NCBI RefSeq assembly: GCF_020623625.1
Contig: NC_060201.1
Coordinates: 1,977,682 to 2,041,681 of the forward strand
Direction of reading: 5' to 3'
Origin: Saccharomycodes ludwigii
Lineage: Eukaryota > Ascomycota > Saccharomycetes > Saccharomycodales > Saccharomycodaceae
Length of the DNA stretch: 64,000 nucleotides
Below the pieces are notes generated by a model that made no database searches, had not been told where the DNA came from, and saw only the letters and a list, made by a program, of their open reading frames with translations. Within the stretch, counting starts at the first letter, position 1, and every line of letters begins with the position of its first letter. The position numbers and the translations under genes are program-made. Shown here one piece after another: positions 50,100 through 59,909 of the stretch.

Positions 50100-52654
50100 G
50101 TCCAAATGAAGATATTCTGAGTAGTTTGCACATCTCATATGTCTGTTGTAAAGTTTTAAGAAGGATTATTTGCGGTGGTTTAGAATCACCACACAAATAT
50201 GAGCCTTGTGTTGAATATATGAATATTAGCATACAACACTTTGAAATTCTGTTGAATAATTACGACCAATGTAAACTCAGATTTGATCAATATGAAAAGT
50301 TTGTTAAATGTTTTGGTAAATTATATTTTAATTTTATATCTGGCTCGCCAACTAACTTTGTCATGTTACCATGTTCCAAACAAATTTTAATATCTTTAAT
50401 AACCTTATTAATTAATAAAGCTCCACAAGTATATAATGAAAACACAGAAGAAAATGACTTTTGGGAACAAATTAGTATACGAGGGTTATTAATTTTAAAA
50501 AAAACTATAAATTTCCTTGACAAAAAGGGTGCGATCACTATTAAGTCCAAAAATGATAAAAATGAAATTAATTTTGCCATTTCCGTTTTAAAATCAAAAA
50601 TTTTCACTCCACAAATGATCACTGAATTTATGGATGTTTTAATTAATTGGTATTTAAAATTAAGACCTATTGAGTTAGAAAACTGGAAATTAGACCCTGA
50701 AGAGTGGATTAGTGAGCAAATAGCCACTTCTTATGAATATCAAGTTAGACCATGTGCCGAAAATTTTTTCAAAGATTTTATGCATGTGTTTAAAGCCACT
50801 TGTGCACCATATCTTTTAAATAAAATTGAAAATAGCAGTTCCCAAGTAGACTTTTTAACAAGAGATGCACTGTTTGCCTCTTTCCAATTAAGTTGCAATT
50901 CTATTACCGATATTGTGGATTTTAACAAATTATTAGTTACAGTATTCTTGCCTCAAGTTAATCCAAATAATTATAATGAGGATGAATTGAAAATTATTAT
51001 TAGAAGAGTTTGCTTAATTATCAACGATTGGTGTGAGGTTCAATGTTCACAGGAGAGTAGGGTTATTTGTTATGATTTTTTAGCACAGTTGCTAACCTCT
51101 TCTTTTGCATCTAATGATAAAGTGATCCAATTAACTGCAATCAGTTGTCTAAGAACTATGATAGATGATTGGAATTTCGAAAAGGATAAATTCCAGCCCT
51201 TTTTGGAAAAATATGTAAATATTTTACTGAGAAATATTTTGCCTCAAGTTTCAATGACTCAAACAAGATTATATGTTTTAGAAACTATTTGTGATTTGAT
51301 TATAAAGACAAAACCCTTAATTGATAAAACCACTTTGGTGGAAATTTTACAAATCATTCCACCTTTATGGGAGGCAACCACTTCAGTTACTAATACATCA
51401 GCCACAACAACAATTACTAATAATGAATTCATTCTATCAAATGTCTTATTAAGATTATTAAAAAATTTAGTTATATCTTTAGGTGAGCATTCTCATTTAA
51501 CTTGGGAAATTTCTATCCCTATTGTGGAAATGTGTTGTAACCCATCCTCTCCGAATTATACTTTGTTATATGAAGATGGGTTTGAATTGTGGCACAGTTT
51601 GATTAATAATTATCCACTTGGCGATAATGCAGCTAATGGAATACCTCAATTTACAAACCTATTACCATATTTATTGAATGGAGTTGAGGATAAAATAGAG
51701 ATTTTGCCAACATTGTTGGAAATCATGAAAAGTTACATATTGGTTATCCCAAATATAGAAGATATTTTGAAAATTAAGGAATTCTATGCAATTTCTACTA
51801 TTTTAAGTACAAATATATTGAAATTGAGAGATGATTCTTTTGAATTGATTTTGAGTATTTGGGATATTATAATTGTCAAATATTATGGACGTGGTGATCA
51901 TGATGGCAATACTGATATTTCGAATAACATGTTATTTAATTGGTTTTACAATGCGCAAATATTGTCTAATTTAACCTATTCTATTTTTTTAGTGGAAAGG
52001 TTAAGTGATTATCAATTAAGTCAATTATTTAATATAATTGCGCGTTTATCATTCGAAGATTTCAAGTTAGTTATTCAATTTTTATCTACATATCAACTTG
52101 AAATATTGCCGGCAATGGACGTACAAAATAGGTTGCCATTGAGTGAGCGCGAAGTTGTTTTCAAAGAGATGGCATTTAGCAAGATTTTAGAAAAATTTTT
52201 AATTATATGGTTACAAAGTTTTAATTCCATGTACGATCCTAAATTAAAGAAGATTGGTATATTGGGGATTAGTAAATTTCTTTTGAGTCCACAGGTTCTG
52301 GAAATCTCAAATATGTTTAATAGTATTAGCTCATTATGGGTTGAAATGATGGAAGAAATAAATGAATTGGATAGTGGTGATTGCGAAAAATATCATGCCT
52401 ATGATTTAGAAGAGCAGCAATATAAAGATCAAATACAAGAGCAATTGCCACCTGAATACATCAGATTGAAAAATTTAAAATTATTAAAAGATCCTGTTTT
52501 CACAGTTAATCTAAAAAACTTTATCAGAGAATTACTTACCTCCATCAGGGTTGATGTTTTGGGAAATTCAAAATATAATGCGTTCATTACAGATTATGCT
52601 AATCCTTCCATTTTGGAAAATATACAAACTTTTTTAAGCATTAGAAGAAATTGA
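49391..52654 (+). CDS. KAP120: Karyopherin Kap120
   Basis: Kap120 is an importin-beta family transport receptor implicated in 60S subunit export and import of factors such as Rpf1. The 1087-residue protein is built of HEAT repeats. Its importin-N region is near the start (AEQHLKNWETVPGYYYNLQSI, LQIRWLAIIQFKNGLEKYW), which binds Ran. I start it at the ATG at 49391; three in-frame codons before it begin at TTG. Residues 210-236 are 27 consecutive Asn, all encoded by AAT, in a loop between helices. This tract accounts for much of the extra length over the S. cerevisiae protein (1032 aa). Position matches YPL125W, and its 3' end converges with PTP2 at 105 bp. Confidence 0.94.
50018..50098 (+). 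repeat. In-frame AAT microsatellite (27 Asn) in KAP120
   Basis: Twenty-seven pure AAT codons with no AAC interruption indicate recent slippage rather than selection for Asn as such. Length variation between strains would add or remove residues without breaking the frame. Confidence 0.95.
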
Positions 52655-52758
52655 TTCAATTGAATATATATTTTAGATAACCGAGGTTATTGTAGATAAT
52701 GGTTTTTTTTTTTTCTTTTCTTTTTTTTTTTTTTTTTTTTATTTAAAACTATAAATAA

Positions 52759-55700
52759 TTATGATGCGCTTTCTTGGGCGAAATATTCTAACACAGTTTC
52801 ATAACAAGTTATATACTGAGTTAAATTTTGAACCATTGATATTCTCTGTCTTCTCAATTCATTAACAATAATGAAAATTAAGTCCACCTGCAAATTCCAA
52901 ATGTCTATCAATGTTTCTTCTTGAGAATTGGAAAACAAGTTCAAGATGTAATCAATAGTGACAAAAACACCAGTCCTTCCGCATCCAGCAGAACAATGAA
53001 CCAACAGAGGTGAATTTTTTGTATGAGGTGCACTTACGGTAACAGTATTTGTGTTATTATTATCATCAGTGATGGCACCATTACCAGCATGATCAAAATT
53101 GTTTAAATAAATTGAAGTACTACTACTATTACGGTCAAATGTTTTTTTTTTGAAAATTAAATCGCTGAATTCATGGTTATTTTTATATCTCCTAATGTTT
53201 TCCATAAATTTCAATTCGTCCTTTTGTAACAATTTTTTAACATTGTACAATTTTAATATTTCTTTACTCACAATGGAACATGAATCTAGCCATTTTGTAT
53301 ACTGTAATTGATAAACAATGTGGTCTTTATCCTCCAGCTCATCGTTGTAATGCTTGGTCTTTCTGGTAACTTTAAAAACTCTTAAAATACATCCTTCGAT
53401 ATTCGCAACGTTTTCCCAACATTCAGTTACCTCAACATCATACTTGGTTAATGATACTGTATTCCAATACATGTCCCATTTTCTCAAATCCAATTCATCA
53501 TTAGAGTTTAACGAGATAATAATTTTGGCGTTATTTGAAAGAACTACGTTCCAAAAATCATCAAAAGTGGACGGCAATGGTGCTTGAGTTGCTATATAAT
53601 TATAATATGGATTTATCAATGGTATCTGCAAATAATTGGCATTAAAATAATCGTTGAATCCAGCACTATTAGCATTATGCCTGGCTTTAAAATATGCGTT
53701 ATTATTGCCACTGTTACTAATATCACTATTTTTGCTGCCAGAATTATCACTGCTACTGCTACTGCTACTGCCACCATTGATGCCGGTACTACTGATGATA
53801 TTATTGTTGTTCGATTGGGTACTGCATGATGGAGATGAGCTTGTTGTCATGTTTGGGGATCTCCTTAGCTTAACTCTTGAATGTTCATATGGTAAAATAT
53901 TGCTATACCTATTTTTATTAAAAAATATTATGCCTTCTGTTAACAAGTATGAATCTAGCGGGGTCTCCAAAGAAGATGATGAGCAATCATCCTCTACTGA
54001 ATTATTATCTATTTTTGTTTGGTTATTTAATACGTCAACAATATCTTCTTTTTTGCCTGATAAATTAGAAGAGACCTTACTTATTAACATTAATTCTGCT
54101 GGGTTAGAGTCTTCCTCATCAGAAAAGGGTGAAATTTTTGATGTTCTCGGTGTAGTTGCTGTAGATTGGTCACTGCCAGTGTCATTGCTGTTATTTATTT
54201 GAACTTTTTTTAATCTTTTTTCCTTTTGTAAACTTCTCAAAGAATATAATCTTTTCAAATTAACTCTATTGTTGATATTTTCGTTGTAATTGTTTTCATT
54301 ATCAGACTTTTTACCTGAACCCATAGGATTTAAACATTTTTCCAATCTTTCATCTTCCAATTTTTCCAAAATTTCATATTTATCTAGCAAATATAACAAA
54401 ATTTCAGTTTCGGTTTTATATAAAAATGGTAACAACCAACGAGGTAATTTAGTAGTCTTAATAATTGTGTCTATAGATTCATTAGAATCCTCCCTATTGG
54501 ATTCAAATGATCTTCTCAATTTCTTTTCAGTTCGAATTTTTTGAAAAAGTTGTGGAATGTGGAATTCAAAATATTTTTGCAAACTTTGTGGTGAATAATG
54601 CAGGGTATCTTTTTTGAAAAATTTGCTAAAATTGTTAGAAACATTCGTATTAATTAATGTCGTTGTTAAAGAATTATTATTATTGTTGTTGTTGTTGTTG
54701 TTGTTGTTGTTATTGTTATTATTAACTTGTGTATGAAATGTATAGTTTTTATTTTTATTGTTAGTGTTCCTGTTATCCCATGGTATTTGTAACTTTAAAT
54801 TAATTTTATTATTATCATTACCATTATTTTTATGCAATAACGTAGTAACATTGGTATTTTTATCTGATTGTAAAGCATTTGTAATGTTAGCAGCTATGTC
54901 TGGTTGATTGTTTTGATAATATATGATTTTGTATGATGACACACTATTGTTATATTTTTCTTGTGATAAATAACGTATGAATTTATTGATGAGTTGAAAG
55001 GTGTTTATTGCACAAAAAGTGGACTTAGTGTTTTCTTTACACCCGGTTTGGTAATCCTCTGTAAAAATGAAAATGTTACATTGATTTATTTGTTTCTGAA
55101 ATACGGCTTGCTGTTCGGAATTTAAAGTAGAAATCAATTTCTCAAGTGAACAATTTGGTCTCTTTAATAATGTGCTGGGAAAAGATAAATCGATCATTGT
55201 TGTGGTAGTAGGTAAAGATAATTTATTAGTTGTAATTTTATTACAAATCATTCCTTGGTGAACCAAATTAAGAAATAATTGTTTTCCGGGAGTATACTCT
55301 GCTATCGCATTATGCAAATTTGCTAATGAATCTATGATTTCCAAATCATATTTTTCATAAATATCTGTGCTAGTTAAATCTATAATTTTTTTACTATTTG
55401 GTACGCCAAACATTGTATTCTTTGGTATGCCAAACTTTGTACTATTTGGTTGGGAAACAGTAGTAATATCAGTAAAAATAGTGGCAGTATTGTCACTGTC
55501 GTTTCTATTGCTGGTACAGGTTTTGGTATCTCCAGGTACCAAAACAGGTGAAAAACTAACACTATTTGGAGAAAAATCATTATTGTTGATTCTTGTATAT
55601 TTTTGGGAATATATTTTAAAAAAGGGGTCCACTGGTGATTGAGAGACGGAAGCATTACTAAAAGGAGAACTACTATTACTATTATCATTATTATTGGTAT

Positions 55701-55875
55701 TTTTGTTTCGTATGGATACGGATGTGGAATTAGTGCTGGAAGTGGAAACACTTGAAGTGTCTACAATATCAGTATTCGGATTATTGTTGACAATACTTCC
55801 TTGTGTTATATGTAAATTAGGATTTTGATTGGTAAGGGTATTCAAGTTGCCTACAAGCTGTTCCTTGGATGACAT
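52759..55875 (-). CDS. PTP2: Protein tyrosine phosphatase Ptp2
   Basis: Ptp2 is a nuclear tyrosine phosphatase that inactivates the MAP kinases Hog1, Fus3 and Slt2. The 1038-residue protein has a long Ser/Asn/Thr-rich N-terminal half with a rhodanese-like stretch near 155-330. An Asn run lies at about 384-401, and the phosphatase domain takes up the C-terminal ~400 residues. The signature HCSAGCGRTG has its nucleophile at Cys961, and the Q-loop region reads RRQRISMVQNLTQY. The general-acid loop reads WLD (862-864) rather than the usual WPD; the substrate-recognition part contains NDYFNANYLQIPLINPYYNYIATQAPLP. It is much longer than S. cerevisiae Ptp2 (750 aa), mostly from low-complexity inserts. 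Position and strand match YOR208W; PTP3 is the alternative. Confidence 0.93.
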   Translation of the reverse strand: MSSKEQLVGNLNTLTNQNPNLHITQGSIVNNNPNTDIVDTSSVSTSSTNSTSVSIRNKNTNNNDNSNSSSPFSNASVSQSPVDPFFKIYSQKYTRINNNDFSPNSVSFSPVLVPGDTKTCTSNRNDSDNTATIFTDITTVSQPNSTKFGIPKNTMFGVPNSKKIIDLTSTDIYEKYDLEIIDSLANLHNAIAEYTPGKQLFLNLVHQGMICNKITTNKLSLPTTTTMIDLSFPSTLLKRPNCSLEKLISTLNSEQQAVFQKQINQCNIFIFTEDYQTGCKENTKSTFCAINTFQLINKFIRYLSQEKYNNSVSSYKIIYYQNNQPDIAANITNALQSDKNTNVTTLLHKNNGNDNNKINLKLQIPWDNRNTNNKNKNYTFHTQVNNNNNNNNNNNNNNNNNSLTTTLINTNVSNNFSKFFKKDTLHYSPQSLQKYFEFHIPQLFQKIRTEKKLRRSFESNREDSNESIDTIIKTTKLPRWLLPFLYKTETEILLYLLDKYEILEKLEDERLEKCLNPMGSGKKSDNENNYNENINNRVNLKRLYSLRSLQKEKRLKKVQINNSNDTGSDQSTATTPRTSKISPFSDEEDSNPAELMLISKVSSNLSGKKEDIVDVLNNQTKIDNNSVEDDCSSSSLETPLDSYLLTEGIIFFNKNRYSNILPYEHSRVKLRRSPNMTTSSSPSCSTQSNNNNIISSTGINGGSSSSSSSDNSGSKNSDISNSGNNNAYFKARHNANSAGFNDYFNANYLQIPLINPYYNYIATQAPLPSTFDDFWNVVLSNNAKIIISLNSNDELDLRKWDMYWNTVSLTKYDVEVTECWENVANIEGCILRVFKVTRKTKHYNDELEDKDHIVYQLQYTKWLDSCSIVSKEILKLYNVKKLLQKDELKFMENIRRYKNNHEFSDLIFKKKTFDRNSSSTSIYLNNFDHAGNGAITDDNNNTNTVTVSAPHTKNSPLLVHCSAGCGRTGVFVTIDYILNLFSNSQEETLIDIWNLQVDLIFIIVNELRRQRISMVQNLTQYITCYETVLEYFAQESAS

Positions 55876-57177
55876 TTTGAACGGGTTATTGTTGTAGTTA
55901 TTTACTATTCTTTTATTAACGAGAAAGTGTTGAAGAGAAATAAAAAGAAAAAGATATTATGGTTATTCTAGGAAATGGAAGTAGAACGGAATATCAAAAT
56001 ATGGATAAACCTCTAAAGGAAGTAAAAATAAAATAAGATAAAATAAAGTAAAAAAACTATTTAGCTATATATTTATTTTATTTTTCCAAATCGTAAAATT
56101 CTTTTGATTTAATTTAAGTTTAAGTTTAAGTTAAAATTAAAAATAATTTTTGATGATTTTTGTAACAAATGATGATTTAAAATTCCAGAATTTATAGAAA
56201 GTTATATTTATTACTTGTTGAAAGGAAAGAGAAGGCTTTGATTTTCAATGTGTTTTATATAATATTTTTTTTTTTTTTTATTCTTCTGTTTGAGATTATT
56301 TCCACCGGTTCTAAAAATAAATAAATGTATCCCGGCTTACCGGGCAGAGGAGACGGTGGTGGATTGACCGATTGATTGGCTAATTAGTTCTAGAATTTGT
56401 TTTATTTTTTTAATTCCAGAGCTGATCTCCTTTCCCCCTTGACAATACGTCATTTTCTAATAATACCTTTTCGTTTCTTATCCCTTTCTTTTTTTCTCCT
56501 TTTTATCTTTATTTTTATCTTTATTTTTATCTTTATTTTTATCTTTATTTTTAAACATCGGCTAAAAATACAATCCCCCCCCAATAGCAAATCCGAATTC
56601 TCTTTAACAAATCACAAGGAAATATAAGCTTATTATAAAAGTCTTCCAATTTCCTTGTCTCGTACAAACTGCCAGCTTTCTCTACTAATACCAATCTAAA
56701 AAATAAAATAAAAAAATAAAAAAAAATTTGTAGTCCAATAACCATCATTACCGAAGCTTGGGAAGTAAGCTTATATATTTATTTTCTAACGCGTATTTTT
56801 ATATGTGCAGGTAATACACAAAAACGATTTCTTAAAGTTGACGCGTTAATTATTCCAACAGTACAATCCTTCAAAGTTAAATCGGTTCAAAGCTATGCAT
56901 TGTTATTCGTTTAAAATCTTTAAATCACAAGAAATCAATTTTATTTAGTTTATTACTAGTGGTTTTTTATAGCCAGTAACAAACCAACTAAGTTTCAACG
57001 CTCAATAATAATACATATATGTGTATTAATTCTTTTTTTTTTTTTTTTTTTTAATTATCAAGAGCATTGGTAACAACAACGACAACAAATAAATACAAGT
57101 AAAGGAACAATAAAGTTACGCTAAGTATTAATCATATTCTATTAATTTATTTCTTTTCTCCGGAGGAATATAAAGTT
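55876..57177. other. Divergent promoter region PTP2/SPC29
   Basis: This 1.3-kb gap holds both promoters. It contains a T run (56264-56279), a 12-bp tandem (56500-56553, listed separately) and a T run (57032-57052). The stretch near 56330-56400, with GGCTTACCGGGCAGAGGAGA and nearby G-rich sequence, is unusually GC-rich for the window but matches no tRNA or other RNA I know. Confidence 0.55.
56500..56553. repeat. 12-bp tandem repeat TTTTTATCTTTA
   Basis: About four and a half exact copies of a 12-bp unit lie in the PTP2-SPC29 spacer, a clean minisatellite of pyrimidine plus A. Confidence 0.9.
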
Positions 57178-58029
57178 ATGAATAACAATAATAGCAATAA
57201 TAATATCATCAGAAATAATGATCTTCCTGATAGTATTGGAAATACAAGTGTATTCAATGATCCCACTATAGATCTAACATTAAAAAAAATTAAACAAGAC
57301 TATTTAAAATCAAAGCGCAATTTACACAATTTAGTTTCCAGCACAAACAATAATGGAAATGGCAGCAATCATTTTAATAACAATCTTTTTATTCAAGACA
57401 ATATATCAGAAGAAGCTAATATTTTAAGACCTCTGCATAATACCAATATTAAAAATAATAATGATAATATAAATCACAATAGTTCACAATATGATAAATT
57501 CCTACGAAATCAACTGAAGGATACTTATTTGGCCAATAATAATAATAATAATAATAATAATAATTTATTTTATAAAAGTAGTGATGGAGTAGGTAGTGCA
57601 ACTGCTTACAATCGCAATAATAACATTAATATGAGCAGTAATAATAATGATAATCGTACCAATAGTGATATTCAAGATTTATTAAACATTATTAGGAAGC
57701 AGCAAGAACAAATATCCAGATTATCCCAAGAAATACAACAGCAAAAAATAGTTACGCACACTTTGAATGTTAATTTCAATAATTTACAGTATAAGTTGGA
57801 TCAATTGGCTATCATCAATACCACCACCTCAAGTAAAAATGTTTCCGAGGTTACTTCTACTGGCAACAGCAACAATAATGTATCATACGATAATACATCC
57901 TATTTATTGAACAAGAAGGTAAACATGAATAATCATTCTAATGGCGGCAATTCCAACCGAAATTTTTCTAACTATAACGATAATACCACACAATTATTAG
58001 AAATATCATCTAACTATATAAATAATTAA
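57178..58029 (+). CDS. SPC29: Probable spindle pole body component Spc29
   Basis: The 283-residue product is very Asn-rich and only weakly recognisable. Features that resemble S. cerevisiae Spc29 (253 aa) are a charged helix near the start (LTLKKIKQDYLKSKRNLHNL), a DKFLRNQLKDTYL motif comparable with DKLRRQLREGNTRL, and a coiled coil at about 160-212 (IQDLLNIIRKQQEQISRLSQE). A short hydrophobic C-terminal motif (TQLLEISSNYINN) also corresponds. Spc29 links Spc42 to Spc110 in the central plaque of the spindle pole body. The call leans on position: between KAP120/PTP2 and RNY1 on the plus strand, as YPL124W. The ATG is followed at once by Asn codons. An AAT array is also at 57536-57562. If the position is misleading, it is an unknown coiled-coil protein. 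Confidence 0.6.
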   Translation: MNNNNSNNNIIRNNDLPDSIGNTSVFNDPTIDLTLKKIKQDYLKSKRNLHNLVSSTNNNGNGSNHFNNNLFIQDNISEEANILRPLHNTNIKNNNDNINHNSSQYDKFLRNQLKDTYLANNNNNNNNNNLFYKSSDGVGSATAYNRNNNINMSSNNNDNRTNSDIQDLLNIIRKQQEQISRLSQEIQQQKIVTHTLNVNFNNLQYKLDQLAIINTTTSSKNVSEVTSTGNSNNNVSYDNTSYLLNKKVNMNNHSNGGNSNRNFSNYNDNTTQLLEISSNYINN

Positions 58030-58059
58030 CAAAATCTAAACAAAAAAATAAAAAATATA

Positions 58060-59427
58060 TCAATGCGTCTTGGTAAATTTTAATTTGAACGTATATTTCC
58101 CCCCACTGCCAGGGTATATAACACTTTGCTTGGAATTTCTTGGATAATCATTACTATACCAATCAAACTTGCCACCATATCCAATGTAACCGTGTTTCTC
58201 TTCAAGTTCAAATTGAGTGGCACTACCAACATTGTTACCACCACCACAGAGTAAATGTTCTTGATCCTTATTTTTAACAATTTTACAATACCCGCTTCTG
58301 GATTTTATATAGTAATTTCCATAAGTAGATTTAAATACTTCAAAATTGGCCGGAGTTCCTTTGGTCATCCAATGTCCATTACGGATGACAAACCCATTGC
58401 TGCCATCACCGTTAGGTCCACCAATTCTAATTACGCCTACTGAAGATCTACCCTTTCCTGGCGGAGTAGGATTATGGCGCTTATAGCCCTTTGGATAGTA
58501 GTATATTTTGGAAATTGGACAATTAGAATAAGTTCTAAAAGAATCAATGGGCGTAAAATCTTGAGATAACACACTACCTCTATTAATTAAATGATAGTAC
58601 CAAATTTCATTTAAAGCACCATAGCTGTCACATTTAAAAAACACGTTATGACCTTGAAAATGTTTTTTCAAAGCACTTGAAATTTCGTCTCTAGTATATG
58701 TCTTATCTATACTTGGAGTTATGCCCCCCTCCATCAAAAATTTGTAAGTGTCCAGTTTTTCAAAAAGTTCCACAGAAATACGAAAATAGTCATAAACAGC
58801 CCGATTTTTTAAAAGTCCACCCTTGTCATTGGCCGTATTCTTGATACTGTTGCTCAAACTCTGGGAATCTTCCCACCATCGCCCATAACACTTAGGATTC
58901 ATTGTTTTAATACATGTGCCATGCTTGTTGTACTCATGTTTCCATAAACTGCTATCATCCCCTGTATTGCTTTTCCAATAAACGCTCATTTTTTCCAATA
59001 ATTCAGGTCCAGTAATCGTTAAATCAGGTAACACATCTGGTACATGAAAATTAGAATTATTCCCCAACATCTCATCAAGCTTATAATTTATATTTAAACT
59101 GGAATCACAGAATTGTTCATATGAACCATCACAATTATCAGGCCACAACCCATGTAACGTGAATTTATTTGAAGGACCAGCCTTATCTCCTTCCAATTGA
59201 TAATCCCAAAATTGAGTTTGCAAAAAAATACCACCAGGATATTCAAAACAGCAAGAGTCTGAAATGACTGTCTTATTGCTACAACTTAAGGGTGTGTCTA
59301 TGGGACATTCCAAATTTCCATTACTTACTTTAAAAAAAGTAGATAGGACCAAAAATAAAAACGTAACTTTAATAAATATGATATTACCATTAGCGTTAGT
59401 GTTGGTTCTTACTTTACTATCTCCCAT
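58060..59427 (-). CDS. RNY1: Secreted/vacuolar RNase T2
   Basis: Rny1 is a T2-family endoribonuclease of the vacuole and secretory path that can cut tRNA and rRNA during stress. The 455-residue protein has a signal sequence (hydrophobic about 16-32). Both catalytic segments are intact: CAS1 FTLHGLWPDNC with His92, and CAS2 LWKHEYNKHGTC with His164, Glu165 and His170. Numerous cysteines fit the T2 disulfide pattern. The extra C-terminal domain of ~180 residues typical of yeast Rny1 is present (from about 310, with YYPKGYKRHNPTPPGKGRSS). The length is close to the 434-aa S. cerevisiae protein. Its stop lies only 30 bp from the SPC29-like stop, so the two 3' ends must overlap. Confidence 0.95.
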   Translation of the reverse strand: MGDSKVRTNTNANGNIIFIKVTFLFLVLSTFFKVSNGNLECPIDTPLSCSNKTVISDSCCFEYPGGIFLQTQFWDYQLEGDKAGPSNKFTLHGLWPDNCDGSYEQFCDSSLNINYKLDEMLGNNSNFHVPDVLPDLTITGPELLEKMSVYWKSNTGDDSSLWKHEYNKHGTCIKTMNPKCYGRWWEDSQSLSNSIKNTANDKGGLLKNRAVYDYFRISVELFEKLDTYKFLMEGGITPSIDKTYTRDEISSALKKHFQGHNVFFKCDSYGALNEIWYYHLINRGSVLSQDFTPIDSFRTYSNCPISKIYYYPKGYKRHNPTPPGKGRSSVGVIRIGGPNGDGSNGFVIRNGHWMTKGTPANFEVFKSTYGNYYIKSRSGYCKIVKNKDQEHLLCGGGNNVGSATQFELEEKHGYIGYGGKFDWYSNDYPRNSKQSVIYPGSGGKYTFKLKFTKTH

Positions 59428-59909
59428 GCTTATCGAAGGATCTTTCTGTTTTTCTGTTAGTTCTTGCTTTCTTTCTATTTATTATTAGTAATAGTGGTGA
59501 TGTTATATGTATATATATATTCTCGTTATTCTTTTAAGTGTTACTATTAGTTCTGTTTTTTAATGTAAATACCTTGGATTTATAAACTAAATAGTAGTTT
59601 GTGTTAAAAACTGATTAGATTCGGTATATATAAAATTAAAGGGGTGGGAAGCGAGCAAAGATAAGAAAGCTTTATGTGATAAGTAACATGAGTGTTTGAA
59701 ATACTAAACAAAAAAGAAGGGAGAGAAAAAAAAAAAAAAAAGAAAAAAAAAAAAAAAAAAAAAAAAAAATCTAAACATTTGTGTTTATCTTCTAAACAAA
59801 AGGCAACACATTAAATATAAGCAATTACAATATTTGATGTTTACACACATATTGTTAACACCAGAACAAACGATACATAAGTTTTGTATATGAATCATAA
59901 ATACTTGAG
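59428..59909. other. Gap between RNY1 and VPS30; synteny break
   Basis: The gap holds the RNY1 promoter and the VPS30 3' end. It has a TA run (59503-59519) and a ~40-nt A tract with single G interruptions (59728-59769). In S. cerevisiae RNY1 is followed by TFB2 and MEI5 before VPS30; here VPS30 follows directly and is inverted, so a breakpoint lies in this gap. No transposon or tRNA remains here. Confidence 0.6.
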
